Shown here piece after piece: positions 31,377 to 39,102 of a stretch of 43,027 bases of DNA. The number at the start of each line of letters is the position of its first letter. The stretch's first letter is position 1. Origin of the DNA: a virus; IMG/VR virus record IMGVR_UViG_3300049027_000043, positions 1 through 43,027 of that record. One strand, given 5' to 3'. Under the pieces are notes generated by a model, which was not told the origin of the DNA, ran no database searches, and was given only the letters and a program-made list of their open reading frames with translations. The position numbers and the translations under genes were made by a program.

Positions 31377-31417
31377 TGCTACACACTGGTTGACAGTGTC
31401 GCATAAACTGTTACATT
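31377..31417 (+). promoter_or_regulatory. PR-like early rightward promoter and operator
   Basis: TTGACA (31390-31395), 16 bases, TACATT (31412-31417). The -35 is covered by a perfect inverted repeat ACACTG-N5-CAGTGT (31383-31399). TGCTACA at 31377 and TGTTACA at 31409 flank it. Start near 31424, 28 bases before the first ATG of the rightward operon. Repressor control is inferred from the shared sites at 29239-29288. Confidence 0.7.
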
Positions 31418-31451
31418 CGTTCTCATCAACACCGGCAAGCGGGCCGGGCAG

Positions 31452-31751
31452 ATGGGGATGACGAAGATGGCACGGATCAAATATTTCAACGGCGAAAACG
31501 AGCTTCAGGGTGTTCACGAACGCAACGGCAAGCTTGTTGGCTACGTGTCCAAGGACGAGCTTTTCTTCGTCCCCGGTCAGGGCTGGCAGGGTTACACCGC
31601 CGTAGAGCGCACCGTCGAATACAAGACCAATCCTTCCCGTCATGAGTGCGACGCTCGGTGCGTGAACGCCACCGGCCGCATCATGAAGTGCGAATGCTCC
31701 TGCGGCGGCAAGAACCACGGCAAGGGCTCTTTCATGGCGGTGGCAGCATGA
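31452..31751 (+). CDS. Zinc-knuckle protein, first gene of rightward operon
   Basis: 99 residues; ATG 31458 and 31467 are other possible starts and none has a clear ribosome site. The C-terminal third is Cys-rich: HECDARCVNATG, then KCECSCGGKNHG. This HxCxxxC...CxCxCxGxNHG pattern recurs in small proteins of many phages and is likely a zinc site. It is coupled by ATGA to the next gene. Role unknown. Confidence 0.7.
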   Translation: MGMTKMARIKYFNGENELQGVHERNGKLVGYVSKDELFFVPGQGWQGYTAVERTVEYKTNPSRHECDARCVNATGRIMKCECSCGGKNHGKGSFMAVAA

Positions 31752-31972
31752 GCACCGCCGTTATGACTAAGGCCGATCAAGCCGTTGCTCACGCTCTGCG
31801 CGCGATCCGGGACGACGGCCGCAAGGCCTACCTGATTGGCTACGGCTCCCGCACCTTCGATCTTCTGACTGAGGCCTACGCTGAAGCCAATGGCCTCGAT
31901 GTCGAGAAATTCCGAAATGATTTCTGGTCTGAGTGCCGGCCAGAGCGCGTCGTCGTCAAAGACAAAGACTGA
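31748..31972 (+). CDS. Small hypothetical protein
   Basis: 74 residues from ATG 31748, overlapping the preceding stop (ATGA). VAHALRAIRDDGRKAYLIGYGSRTFDLLTEAYAEANG is a compact helix-strand-helix pattern; the tail is basic (RPERVVVKDKD). Same family unknown elsewhere to me. Coupling supports that it is expressed. Confidence 0.65.
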   Translation: MSTAVMTKADQAVAHALRAIRDDGRKAYLIGYGSRTFDLLTEAYAEANGLDVEKFRNDFWSECRPERVVVKDKD

Positions 31973-32034
31973 TCCCCTTCGGCGTCGGCCTTCGGGCCGA
32001 GTTCGAAAGCGATCCTCCCATCAGGAGATACGAA

Positions 32035-32271
32035 ATGCCAATGGTTACAAGATTTCGCGTCGAAGACTCCCGCGGCCGCGTCCTGACCGGCGAAGGCTGG
32101 TTCTCGACCGAGACCGACGACGCGCTCCGTTTCTGGGACGAGGATGCAGCCCACGAGGCGGCAAGCGAACATCCTGGAGCGACGGTTGAAAGCTTTCAGT
32201 GCCTGTCCGAGTTCGGCGGCTTCTCCGCGCACCGCGAGGCTGTTGGAGAGTTTCTCCGGAGGGCTGGATGA
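32035..32271 (+). CDS. Small hypothetical protein
   Basis: 78 residues from ATG 32035 with AGGAG upstream. FRVEDSRGRVLTGEGWFSTETDDALRFWDE reads as a small beta domain. The ending is GEFLRRAG. It is coupled by ATGA to the next gene. Function unknown. Confidence 0.65.
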   Translation: MPMVTRFRVEDSRGRVLTGEGWFSTETDDALRFWDEDAAHEAASEHPGATVESFQCLSEFGGFSAHREAVGEFLRRAG

Positions 32272-32468
32272 TGCACAACATGCACACCTTCCGCCTGTTC
32301 CTGGCCGCCCGATCGCTCTCCGAATACCTGTTGATCAAGTACGGCGAGGAAGTCTCCCAGCCCAAGCGGCTCGTCCACACCGAAATCGGTATCCACGAAG
32401 AGTTCAAGAAGCTCGCCGACGCCCTCGGTTACGAGATCGTCGAGAAGCATAGGGAGGCCGCGGAATAA
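32268..32468 (+). CDS. Small helical protein
   Basis: 66 residues from ATG 32268, overlapping the previous stop. Mainly helical (FRLFLAARSLSEYLLIKYGEE; EEFKKLADALGYEIVEKHRE). The stop overlaps the next ATG (TAATG). Function unknown. Confidence 0.65.
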   Translation: MMHNMHTFRLFLAARSLSEYLLIKYGEEVSQPKRLVHTEIGIHEEFKKLADALGYEIVEKHREAAE

Positions 32469-32740
32469 TGGCCGACGTGAAAATCACCCCGAAAATCCAG
32501 TGCGACAACTGCGGCGCCGTCGAGGAGAAAGCCTCCGATACGATGATGGGCCGGTCATCGCCCACCTATAGCAGGCCGCGCACGTGGGGCTCATGCAAGA
32601 TCGAGGGCGGCCGGTCCACCGACAGCTATGGTGGCAAAGGGCGCCTCGACTTCACCGACCTGTGCCCGTCGTGCGCGAATGCGGTGATCGATGCTGCAGC
32701 AGCCGCTTTGAAGTCGGCGAGACGGGAGGATGAGCAATGA
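32468..32740 (+). CDS. Small zinc-ribbon-like protein
   Basis: 90 residues. Two Cys pairs, CDNCGAVEE near the N-terminus and LCPSCANAV near the C-terminus, can form a zinc ribbon around a polar loop. Coupled to both neighbours. The type is common in phage early operons. Partner unknown. Confidence 0.65.
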   Translation: MADVKITPKIQCDNCGAVEEKASDTMMGRSSPTYSRPRTWGSCKIEGGRSTDSYGGKGRLDFTDLCPSCANAVIDAAAAALKSARREDEQ

Positions 32741-32859
32741 CCCTCCCTCCCTCTCGCGTGATCCAGCTTCTCCCAGCCAACGAGCCCGACCCGCCGAACT
32801 TCTATTGGCTCGATCCCGCAGCCCTCGCGCTGCTGTTCCTGCAAATCCTGTTTTTCTGA
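32737..32859 (+). CDS. 40-residue protein with hydrophobic C-terminus
   Basis: ATG 32737 overlaps the preceding stop (ATGA). Residues 1-26 are polar with LLPANEPDPPNFYWLDP; the last 14 (ALALLFLQILFF) are hydrophobic and could insert in a membrane. It ends eight bases before the exonuclease ATG. Too short for a family call. Confidence 0.5.
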   Translation: MTLPPSRVIQLLPANEPDPPNFYWLDPAALALLFLQILFF

Positions 32860-32866
32860 GGTCATC

Positions 32867-33868
32867 ATGTCAAACGTAATAGACAAGCAGCAGGCATCGA
32901 TCCTCGGCTCGCTGGTAGAAGGCATCGTTGAAGGTTTCCGCCAGGAGCGCCAATACACCGGCGAGCAGATCAAGCTGCGCGGAATCTATGCCGGCGTGCC
33001 GATCGAGACCTATCACGGCGACACGAACCTGTTTCCCGAGTTCTCGATTTCGAGCTCCGGACTTCGCGCCGTCCTGCGCCGGCCGTCCGAGTACTGGGCG
33101 TTCTCGCCTTACAATCCGAAGGCATTCGAAAAGCCGAGCAGCGACAATCTCGAGTTCGGTAAAGCAGCCCACATGCTCTTGCTCGGGGAAGACGGGTTCA
33201 AGGAACGCTATTCGCTCCGCCCGGCCACGTATCCCGACGACAAGGGCGGCGAGAAGCCTTGGAACGGCAATTCGAACTGGTGCAAGCAGTGGCTGGAGAA
33301 GCAGCGCGGCGCCGGCAAATCGGTCATCACCGAAACCGAGATCGACCATATTCGGAACATCGCCGACGCGCTGAAACGGAAGGAGCCGATCCGGCTTGGC
33401 ATCCTGAACGGACGCATAGAGCGATCGATCTTCGCCAAGCACGGCAATATCTGGCTGAAGGCACGGCCCGACGTCGTGCCGAACGATAGCGGCGACTTCG
33501 TCGACTTGAAGACTGCGGCGTCGGTCGATGACGAAAGCCTGTCCAAGGCGATCTACAGCCACGGTTACCACGTTCAGGCCGGGCTTCTCCGGATGATCGT
33601 CCGCGACGTTCTCGGGCCGGAGGCATTCACTTCGTTCACCTTCGTGTTCGTTGAGAAGGCACCGCCCTACGACGTGCGCGTGCTGCAGCTCAAGGACGAG
33701 GACATCGACCTCGGCGAGCGTCAGGCACGCAAGGCAATCGCAACCGTCGAGGAATGCCTGAAGCGCAAGCGTTGGCCCGGCTTCGACGGCTTCGACAAGG
33801 AATTCGGATGGGTCGAAATGCCCGGCTGGGCCAAGACCCGGATCAACATCGATTTGGAGGCCGCGTGA
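32867..33868 (+). CDS. RecE/exonuclease VIII-like DNA exonuclease
   Basis: 333 residues with GAGG six bases before the ATG. LEFGKAAHMLLLGED, then WLKARPDVVPNDSGDFVDLKTAA (the D...DxK core of a PD-(D/E)XK nuclease), and SHGYHVQAGLLRM follow the motif order of the DUF3799/exonuclease VIII family. It should resect double-strand ends to leave 3' overhangs for the Bet annealase encoded two genes on. Together they form a phage recombination pair. Confidence 0.85.
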   Translation: MSNVIDKQQASILGSLVEGIVEGFRQERQYTGEQIKLRGIYAGVPIETYHGDTNLFPEFSISSSGLRAVLRRPSEYWAFSPYNPKAFEKPSSDNLEFGKAAHMLLLGEDGFKERYSLRPATYPDDKGGEKPWNGNSNWCKQWLEKQRGAGKSVITETEIDHIRNIADALKRKEPIRLGILNGRIERSIFAKHGNIWLKARPDVVPNDSGDFVDLKTAASVDDESLSKAIYSHGYHVQAGLLRMIVRDVLGPEAFTSFTFVFVEKAPPYDVRVLQLKDEDIDLGERQARKAIATVEECLKRKRWPGFDGFDKEFGWVEMPGWAKTRINIDLEAA

Positions 33869-34440
33869 TGGAACTGACCAGAAATCTCCGGGCGGCTTGC
33901 CGAATCAATGTTGCGTCGTTTGCATTCCCGACTCATCGAGAATTTCGCGATCTGACGTTCGAGCGCTTCGGCAGGCTGCTCGTCCAGCGCTACGCCTGCT
34001 CGTCCCCGAAGAAGAAGGGGCGCCGGCACTATTGGGTATGCACATGCGATTGCGGCGGCTGGGCTGTCGTAGAGTCGACCACGCTTCTTGCTAACCGGAC
34101 AACGTCGTGCGGCTGCAGGCAATCTGAGGTCACGGTCGAGCGCAATCTCGACATGGCAACCCACGGCGACAGCGGCTCCATCGAGTACCAGACATGGGCC
34201 CGCATGAAGGCCCGCTGCGATAACCCGAATTACCCAAAATATCATCTGTATGGCGGCCGCGGCATCAAGGTCTGCGCTCGTTGGGCGGACAGCTTCGAGG
34301 CATTTCTCGAAGACATGGGACGCCGACCTCCAGACAAGACGTCCATAGACCGGATGGACGGCGACAAAGGTTATGAGCCTGGGAATTGCCGCTGGGCCGA
34401 CGATTTCGAGCAGAACCGCAATAGGAGATTTGACCGATGA
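33868..34440 (+). CDS. HNH-like endonuclease with zinc site
   Basis: 190 residues; ATG 33868 overlaps the exonuclease stop (TGATG). CTCDCGGW and SCGC give a four-Cys zinc site. The C-terminal part (MKARCDNPNYPKYHLYGGRG, VCARWADSFEAFLEDMG, SIDRMDGDKGYEPGNCRWA) is a recurrent phage module usually annotated as HNH-type or homing-like. It separates the exonuclease from its annealase, as an inserted homing gene would. Nuclease activity is inferred. Confidence 0.65.
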   Translation: MELTRNLRAACRINVASFAFPTHREFRDLTFERFGRLLVQRYACSSPKKKGRRHYWVCTCDCGGWAVVESTTLLANRTTSCGCRQSEVTVERNLDMATHGDSGSIEYQTWARMKARCDNPNYPKYHLYGGRGIKVCARWADSFEAFLEDMGRRPPDKTSIDRMDGDKGYEPGNCRWADDFEQNRNRRFDR

Positions 34441-35510
34441 ATCAAGTAGCTACGCTTCCCAAGCGGTCTCTCGTAGACTCCATGGCCGCTAAATATGACA
34501 TGGAGCCGGCCGCCTTCGTCAACGCGATCAAGGCCACGGTGATCAAAGGTGATTGCTCGAACGAACAGTTCGCCGCCTTTCTGATGGTCGCCAAGGAATA
34601 CGACCTGAACCCGCTGACGAAGGAAATCTATGCCTTCCCGGATCGTGGAGGCATCACGCCGATCGTGTCGATCGATGGCTGGATGAACCTGATCAACTCG
34701 CATCCGCAGTTCGACGGGATGGAATTTACCGACACGCACGGCGACGACGGCAAACTGGCGTCGGTCGAATGCCGGATGTACCGTAAGGACCGTGCTCGTC
34801 CAGTCTCGGTCATCGAATACATGTCCGAGTGCTTCCGGCAGACCGACCCCTGGAAGAAATGGCCGAACCGAATGCTGCGCCACAAGGCCGCTATCCAGTG
34901 CGCGCGTTATGCCTTCGGATTCTCCGGCATCATGGAGCCTGACGAATACGAGCGGATGAAGGATATCACGCCGGCCGCATCGCAGCCGACCGTCCTTGAC
35001 CGCCTCAAGTCTGCTCAGAGCGCCACGACGTTGCCGCAGGACGAGCGCGAAGGCTTCGACCCGGATCATGTGACCCGAGAGACATCAGACGCTCTCACAG
35101 GCGAAATTCTAGACACCCCAGATACCGGCGCGGAAACGTCCCCTTCCTCCGTCCCGCCGGTAGATGATGCAGGCTCCGCCCCTGCATCCGAGGACGACGG
35201 CCAGACCGCCTCCGAGCCGTCGTCCTCTCCTATTCCCGAAGCCGATCTCCAGAAGCTTCGCACCTATGCCAAGGACCTGTTTGTCCGGGCTGCCAAGCCT
35301 GAGACCGATGCGGCTCTGATGAAGGCGATTGAAAACCGATGGGCCGGCGACATCGAGAAGCTTTCCGAGGAAGGCAAAGCCGCCGCCCGGTCGATCAGCC
35401 TCTCCATGAGGGCAATCCTCAAGGGCGAGGCGTCCTTCGAGGCGGCCGTGGCGTTCCATGCTGAAGGGCTGGGTTGCGAGCCGGAAGAGATCGGGGGCGT
35501 CAATGGCTGA
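34437..35510 (+). CDS. bet: Bet/RecT-family single-strand annealing protein
   Basis: 357 residues; ATG overlaps the upstream stop (ATGA). The first 190 residues match phage Bet proteins: FLMVAKEYDLNPLTKEIYAF, ITPIVSIDGWMNLINSHPQFDG, and MLRHKAAIQCARYAFGFSGI. The C-terminal half is acidic and Ser/Pro-rich, ending in a helical region, as in longer Bet relatives that bind partners. It anneals strands produced by the exonuclease. It overlaps the DUF5131 gene by eight bases. Confidence 0.88.
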   Translation: MNQVATLPKRSLVDSMAAKYDMEPAAFVNAIKATVIKGDCSNEQFAAFLMVAKEYDLNPLTKEIYAFPDRGGITPIVSIDGWMNLINSHPQFDGMEFTDTHGDDGKLASVECRMYRKDRARPVSVIEYMSECFRQTDPWKKWPNRMLRHKAAIQCARYAFGFSGIMEPDEYERMKDITPAASQPTVLDRLKSAQSATTLPQDEREGFDPDHVTRETSDALTGEILDTPDTGAETSPSSVPPVDDAGSAPASEDDGQTASEPSSSPIPEADLQKLRTYAKDLFVRAAKPETDAALMKAIENRWAGDIEKLSEEGKAAARSISLSMRAILKGEASFEAAVAFHAEGLGCEPEEIGGVNG

Positions 35511-36396
35511 CGAAACCCTTATCTCCTGGGCGGACATGACTTTCAATCCGTGGGTAGGTTGCACGCGCGTCAGCCCCGCCTGCGACGGCTGCTATGCAGC
35601 ACATCTGATGGAAACACGCATGGGGCGCGTGAAGTGGGGCGGCCCAGGCGTTGGCGCCGGCACGCGCGATCGGACGAGCGCTTCCAACTGGCGGAAGCCT
35701 CTCGCGTGGGACAAGAAGGCGGCGAAGGAGGGAAAGCGGCCGTTCGTGTTCTGCTCCTCCCTTGCCGACGTGTTCGACAATGAAGTGCCGACGCATTGGC
35801 GCCGAGACCTGTTCGAGCTCATCATCAAGACGCCAAACCTTGTCTGGCTTCTTCTGACGAAGCGGCCGGGAAACATCGTGAGGTTCTTTGACGAGATCAG
35901 CCACACGCGCCTTGAGTGGCCCAGAAACGCGGCGATAGGCACGACCGTGGAGGATCAGAAGCGAGCGGACATGAACGTTCCCGCGCTCCTGGTAGCCAAG
36001 ACAGAATTGCAGCCGGCTTTCGCCTTCCTGTCGTGCGAGCCGCTTCTCGGGCCGATCACCGTCCCCATGATCAAGCACGTCGATTGGGTGATCACCGGAG
36101 GCGAGACCGATCAGGGCGGACACAAGGCGCGTCCGACGCATCCCGACTGGTTCAGGAGCCTACGCGACCAATGCGCCGCGGCAGGAGTAGCTTTCCATCA
36201 CAAGCAGAATGGCGAGTGGCGTCATGCGCCGGACCGGGCTCATTTCAAGGAACTGATTTCCGAGCCTTGGTCTCGAGTAGACTCTCAGCTCGAGGGTGTG
36301 CGTCCCGCATTTGTCGTCAAGGAGGGCAAGAAGCGCACCGGGCGCCTGATCGATGGCGTCGAGCACAACGGCTTCCCAGCAGTGAGGGCGGCATGA
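35503..36396 (+). CDS. DUF5131 (phage Gp37/Gp68) protein
   Basis: 297 residues from ATG 35503. NPWVGCTRVSPACDGCYA is the family signature, with Cys20, Cys27 and Cys30 in a CX6CX2C arrangement that recalls an iron-sulfur site of radical-SAM-like enzymes. FVFCSSLADVFDNEVP, LLTKRPGN, EPLLGPI and DWVITGGETD are further conserved blocks. The reaction is unknown. It is coupled to Bet in front and an HNH gene behind, suggesting a role in DNA metabolism or modification. Confidence 0.85.
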   Translation: MADETLISWADMTFNPWVGCTRVSPACDGCYAAHLMETRMGRVKWGGPGVGAGTRDRTSASNWRKPLAWDKKAAKEGKRPFVFCSSLADVFDNEVPTHWRRDLFELIIKTPNLVWLLLTKRPGNIVRFFDEISHTRLEWPRNAAIGTTVEDQKRADMNVPALLVAKTELQPAFAFLSCEPLLGPITVPMIKHVDWVITGGETDQGGHKARPTHPDWFRSLRDQCAAAGVAFHHKQNGEWRHAPDRAHFKELISEPWSRVDSQLEGVRPAFVVKEGKKRTGRLIDGVEHNGFPAVRAA

Positions 36397-36794
36397 CGCG
36401 CGCTCTTCCCGAATGGATTGCCAAGCACGACGACCAGAAGGTCCCGGATCGGGTGAAGCTGCGCATCCTCGAGCGCGAGAACTTCACCTGCCACTTGACC
36501 GGCCGGAAGATCGATCCCGTTCGCGACGAGTTCGATTTCGATCACCGCGTGTCGCTGATCCTCGGCGGAGAGCACAGGGAGGCTAACCTATTCCCTGCCC
36601 TCCGAGAAGCCCACCGCCGCAAGACGGCCGTCGAGATGCAGGTCAAATCGAAGATCGCCCGGGTTCGCAAAAAACACCTCGGGATCACCAAGCCGAAATC
36701 TAGCCTGTCTCACCCGCGCTTCAAGCGCTGCATGGACGGCTCCGTCGTCGATCGGCGGACGGGAGAGGTTGTCACCGGAAGGAACGAGAGATGA
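36393..36794 (+). CDS. HNH endonuclease
   Basis: 133 residues; ATG 36393 overlaps the DUF5131 stop (ATGA). KLRILERENFTCHLTGRKID, then FDFDHRVSLILGGEHREANL and REAHRRKTAVE is the HNH core, with DH as the catalytic pair and only one Cys where zinc-bound forms have two. A short basic tail follows. Could be a recombination or packaging nuclease, or a free-standing homing enzyme. Confidence 0.78.
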   Translation: MTRALPEWIAKHDDQKVPDRVKLRILERENFTCHLTGRKIDPVRDEFDFDHRVSLILGGEHREANLFPALREAHRRKTAVEMQVKSKIARVRKKHLGITKPKSSLSHPRFKRCMDGSVVDRRTGEVVTGRNER

Positions 36795-37051
36795 CGAGCA
36801 AGATCAATCACGGTGGGTTCGCCTTCCCTACTCCAGAGCTTCGCGCCCCGGACGGAAGAGTGTTGTCGGCCGGCGGCGACGGCATGAGCCTTCGCGACTG
36901 GTTTGCCGGTCAGGCGCTTGTCGGCCTTCTCGCGGCTGGCGCGGAGGATGACCCGACTATCAACGTTCCGGTGCGGGCCTATTCGATAGCAGATGACATG
37001 CTCCGCGCTTCCCTCCGGGAGCCCAGAGAGACGGGAGAGGAAAGCAAATGA
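36791..37051 (+). CDS. Small conserved phage protein
   Basis: 86 residues, ATGA-coupled at both ends. MSLRDWFAGQALVGLLAAG, then AYSIADDMLRASL is a segment found in small proteins of many proteobacterial phages and prophages. Function unknown. Confidence 0.7.
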   Translation: MTSKINHGGFAFPTPELRAPDGRVLSAGGDGMSLRDWFAGQALVGLLAAGAEDDPTINVPVRAYSIADDMLRASLREPRETGEESK

Positions 37052-37644
37052 CCAGATCCATGACACCAAACCAATACGCAGCGGAATACGAGTTCCGCGG
37101 AGACGGCGGCGATTACACGCCCACCGATGGCGAGCGCACCATGATCGAGGATGCCATTCACGGATACCTCGGACAATTTGACGAGCCCACCAGCGCCGAA
37201 CGCTCGGCAGTGGGGGTGAAGGAAGGCTGGCAGTTGGTGCCGAAGACGATGACGCACGACATGCTTTCGAGACTGGCAAACATGCCGGTTGAACAGACTT
37301 CGCGGCGTTTTACCGATCAGCAGGCCCAAAACGAGGTCGTCGGCTACGAGAGAGCCGAAGCGATCTATTCTGTCTTGCTCGCCGCAGCGCCAGTCCCGCC
37401 CGTTCTGGAGACGGCAGAGGCGCCGACTTGCCCCCACTGCGCCGGAACTGGCGACGCTTCAGAGAAAGGTCGCGTCGAACAGTGCTGCGCATGTCATGGA
37501 ACAGGAAAAGTGCTGCCAGCGCCAGACGAGAGGATGGAAACGGCCATAGCGAAATTCATCGAGCAGTACGACTTCGGCATCAAGACGCTTGCCGCCGGCG
37601 AGTTTCGGCGCGCTCTCGCCGCAGTGAAGGAGGCCGGGGAATGA
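37048..37644 (+). CDS. Protein with DnaJ-type zinc fingers
   Basis: 198 residues. Near residue 130, CPHCAGTGDA and CCACHGTGK form a pair of CxxCxGxG knuckles like the DnaJ zinc-finger module, without a J domain. EGWQLVPKTMTHDML before it is a common phage segment. Coupled to both neighbours (ATGA). Unknown function. A zinc-stabilised adaptor is the most that can be said. Confidence 0.7.
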   Translation: MTRSMTPNQYAAEYEFRGDGGDYTPTDGERTMIEDAIHGYLGQFDEPTSAERSAVGVKEGWQLVPKTMTHDMLSRLANMPVEQTSRRFTDQQAQNEVVGYERAEAIYSVLLAAAPVPPVLETAEAPTCPHCAGTGDASEKGRVEQCCACHGTGKVLPAPDERMETAIAKFIEQYDFGIKTLAAGEFRRALAAVKEAGE

Positions 37645-37901
37645 CGAGCCTTGTCGAGAGATTGCGCTGGTGGGGCGCTAAGCGAAAGCCACCGAAAGGG
37701 ATGGATACACTTCCGTCTGACTGCCGGGAGTCAGCCGACGAGATCGAGAGGCTGAGGAAGGCTCTTGAGCCGTTTGCTAACTCCGTCTTCAACGACAATG
37801 GCGACATAACCGTAGATAGGTCATTTGCGACCTACGACGACTTTGCTCGTGCGTATTTCGCGCACAAGGACACCCTCCGAGCCAAAGCGGAGGCAGAGTG
37901 A
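37641..37901 (+). CDS. Small hypothetical protein
   Basis: 86 residues from ATG 37641, overlapping the preceding stop. Contains PSDCRESADEIERLRKALEPFAN, a segment frequent in small phage proteins, and a helical C-terminus (ARAYFAHKDTLRAKAE). Function unknown. Confidence 0.7.
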   Translation: MTSLVERLRWWGAKRKPPKGMDTLPSDCRESADEIERLRKALEPFANSVFNDNGDITVDRSFATYDDFARAYFAHKDTLRAKAEAE

Positions 37902-38053
37902 TGAACTGCTGCAAGTTCTGTCGGTTCTCACGCAACGGCACCTGTCATTGCCCACGCTTTGGGGTTGGTCTCTTAAACTGCCGCGGAGTCTACTTCCATC
38001 CTCGGGGGCTGTTCGGCCTTACGCTGTCATGGCTTCTGTGGAGAGACCCATGA
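37901..38053 (+). CDS. 50-residue Cys-rich protein
   Basis: ATG 37901 overlaps the previous stop (TGATG). Six Cys in the first 27 residues (CCKFCRFSRNGTCHC, NCRG) suggest one or two metal-binding knuckles, followed by a hydrophobic tail (GLFGLTLSWLLW). Family not recognised. Confidence 0.55.
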   Translation: MNCCKFCRFSRNGTCHCPRFGVGLLNCRGVYFHPRGLFGLTLSWLLWRDP

Positions 38054-38055
38054 GA

Positions 38056-38280
38056 TCATCCCTCCCCCTCCTCCCGCTTCGGATTGTTGAAAATGGGTTT
38101 GCGCCTGTTGCGAGCGGCCGGCTCTTTCTTGCCGGGGCTGACATCGGAAATGGCATCCTCTCGCACGGTCACAGGGTAATCCAAAGATCGCAACCAGACG
38201 CTTATTCGGCCATCCGGCCATATCTTCGAGACGCGTCCTTCGATCTTAACCGTGTCGCCGGGGGAAATCTTTTTAGCCAT
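38056..38280 (-). CDS. Minus-strand small protein within the rightward operon
   Basis: 74 residues from ATG 38280. KKISPGDTVKIEGRVSKIWPDGRISVWL, then PVTVREDAISDV reads as a real SH3/OB-like small beta barrel of a kind I recognise from rhizobial genomes, and the tail is basic. The plus strand here has a frame with a composition that looks like its shadow. No good ribosome site is visible. It faces against the operon that surrounds it. Confidence 0.6.
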   Translation of the reverse strand: MAKKISPGDTVKIEGRVSKIWPDGRISVWLRSLDYPVTVREDAISDVSPGKKEPAARNRRKPIFNNPKREEGEG

Positions 38281-38315
38281 AGCGAATATTTGGAGTTCAG
38301 AGGAGTTTCGGCAAG

Positions 38316-38603
38316 ATGAGCAAGCACACACCAGGGCCGTGGAAGGTCATCGCATCTGGAGATGGAAGTTTTGCCATCGAGGATCATGCCGAGGTCTACA
38401 TTATTGCACAAAGGAACTCGTGGCCTTCGAGGATTCCTGAAAGCCAAGCCAACGCCTCTCTGCTGGCCGCCGCTCCCGAACTTCTGGCCGCCTGCAAGGA
38501 AGTCTACGAGTGGATGAACCGCCTCCCCATCCCGACTGAAGGATGCCTTCCAAAGATGCAGGTTCTGCATGACGCCATCACCAGAGCCGAGCCCCGCCCA
38601 TGA
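38316..38603 (+). CDS. Small conserved phage protein (HTPGPW type)
   Basis: 95 residues. Begins SKHTPGPWKVIASGDGSF and continues ANASLLAAAPELLAACKEVY, the hallmark of a widespread family of small phage early proteins of unknown role. AGGAG lies upstream at a slightly long spacing. Coupled by ATGA to the next gene. Confidence 0.78.
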   Translation: MSKHTPGPWKVIASGDGSFAIEDHAEVYIIAQRNSWPSRIPESQANASLLAAAPELLAACKEVYEWMNRLPIPTEGCLPKMQVLHDAITRAEPRP

Positions 38604-38764
38604 CCTACACCCCCGAGACAGAGGCATTTTACGCCCTCCCCGCCGAGATACGCGAGCGGGCCGAAGAACTCGCCGGTCCTATCAGGGAGATGACGAGGAT
38701 CGAGGTGTTGTTGGCGATTGGGAGGGCCCTGGTCGAGGCCCGTGAAAGACGAGGTGACAAATGA
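38600..38764 (+). CDS. 54-residue protein
   Basis: ATG 38600 overlaps the preceding stop (ATGA), and its own stop overlaps the next ATG. Helical: ALPAEIRERAEELAGPIREM and IEVLLAIGRALVEARER. Too short for a family call. Coupling on both sides supports expression. Confidence 0.6.
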   Translation: MTYTPETEAFYALPAEIRERAEELAGPIREMTRIEVLLAIGRALVEARERRGDK

Positions 38765-39102
38765 ACAGCATACCGGACTCAGAAGTCAAAAACCTCGCTG
38801 TCGGAGACATATTCTACGAATGCGAGATGTTCATGAATGTCGAAGCGCGCGTGACCGAGGCGCCAGTGCCGGCCGGGGAGATGGACGGCAGACAGCAATG
38901 GCGCTGGAAGGCTGAGAATACCCAGACAGGACAGAGCATAAGCTATCTCTTGACCGAAGGCCTCTCGCACTATGGCCCGCGACTTTATCGCACGCCGCAG
39001 TACGCTCGCGTCGTTGACGGCAAGCCCGTGTTTAGTCTCGTGGGGGCCGAATGTCCTCCCGATCCCGCCGACCGGGAAGCCGCAAAGAGAGGTGAAGGAT
39101 GA
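38761..39102 (+). CDS. Small hypothetical protein
   Basis: 113 residues. VKNLAVGDIFYECEMFMNVEARVTEAP, then RQQWRWKAENTQTGQSISYLLTEG is a beta-rich pattern. The end (CPPDPADREAAKRGEG) is polar. ATGA-coupled at both ends. Function unknown. Confidence 0.65.
   Translation: MNSIPDSEVKNLAVGDIFYECEMFMNVEARVTEAPVPAGEMDGRQQWRWKAENTQTGQSISYLLTEGLSHYGPRLYRTPQYARVVDGKPVFSLVGAECPPDPADREAAKRGEG

Noticed and set aside
38050-38319. Plus-strand frame opposite the 38056-38280 gene
   Set aside because: Coupled by ATGA, but the sequence reads as a shadow, while the minus-strand product has a plausible small-domain pattern. It remains the alternative if homologues are found.
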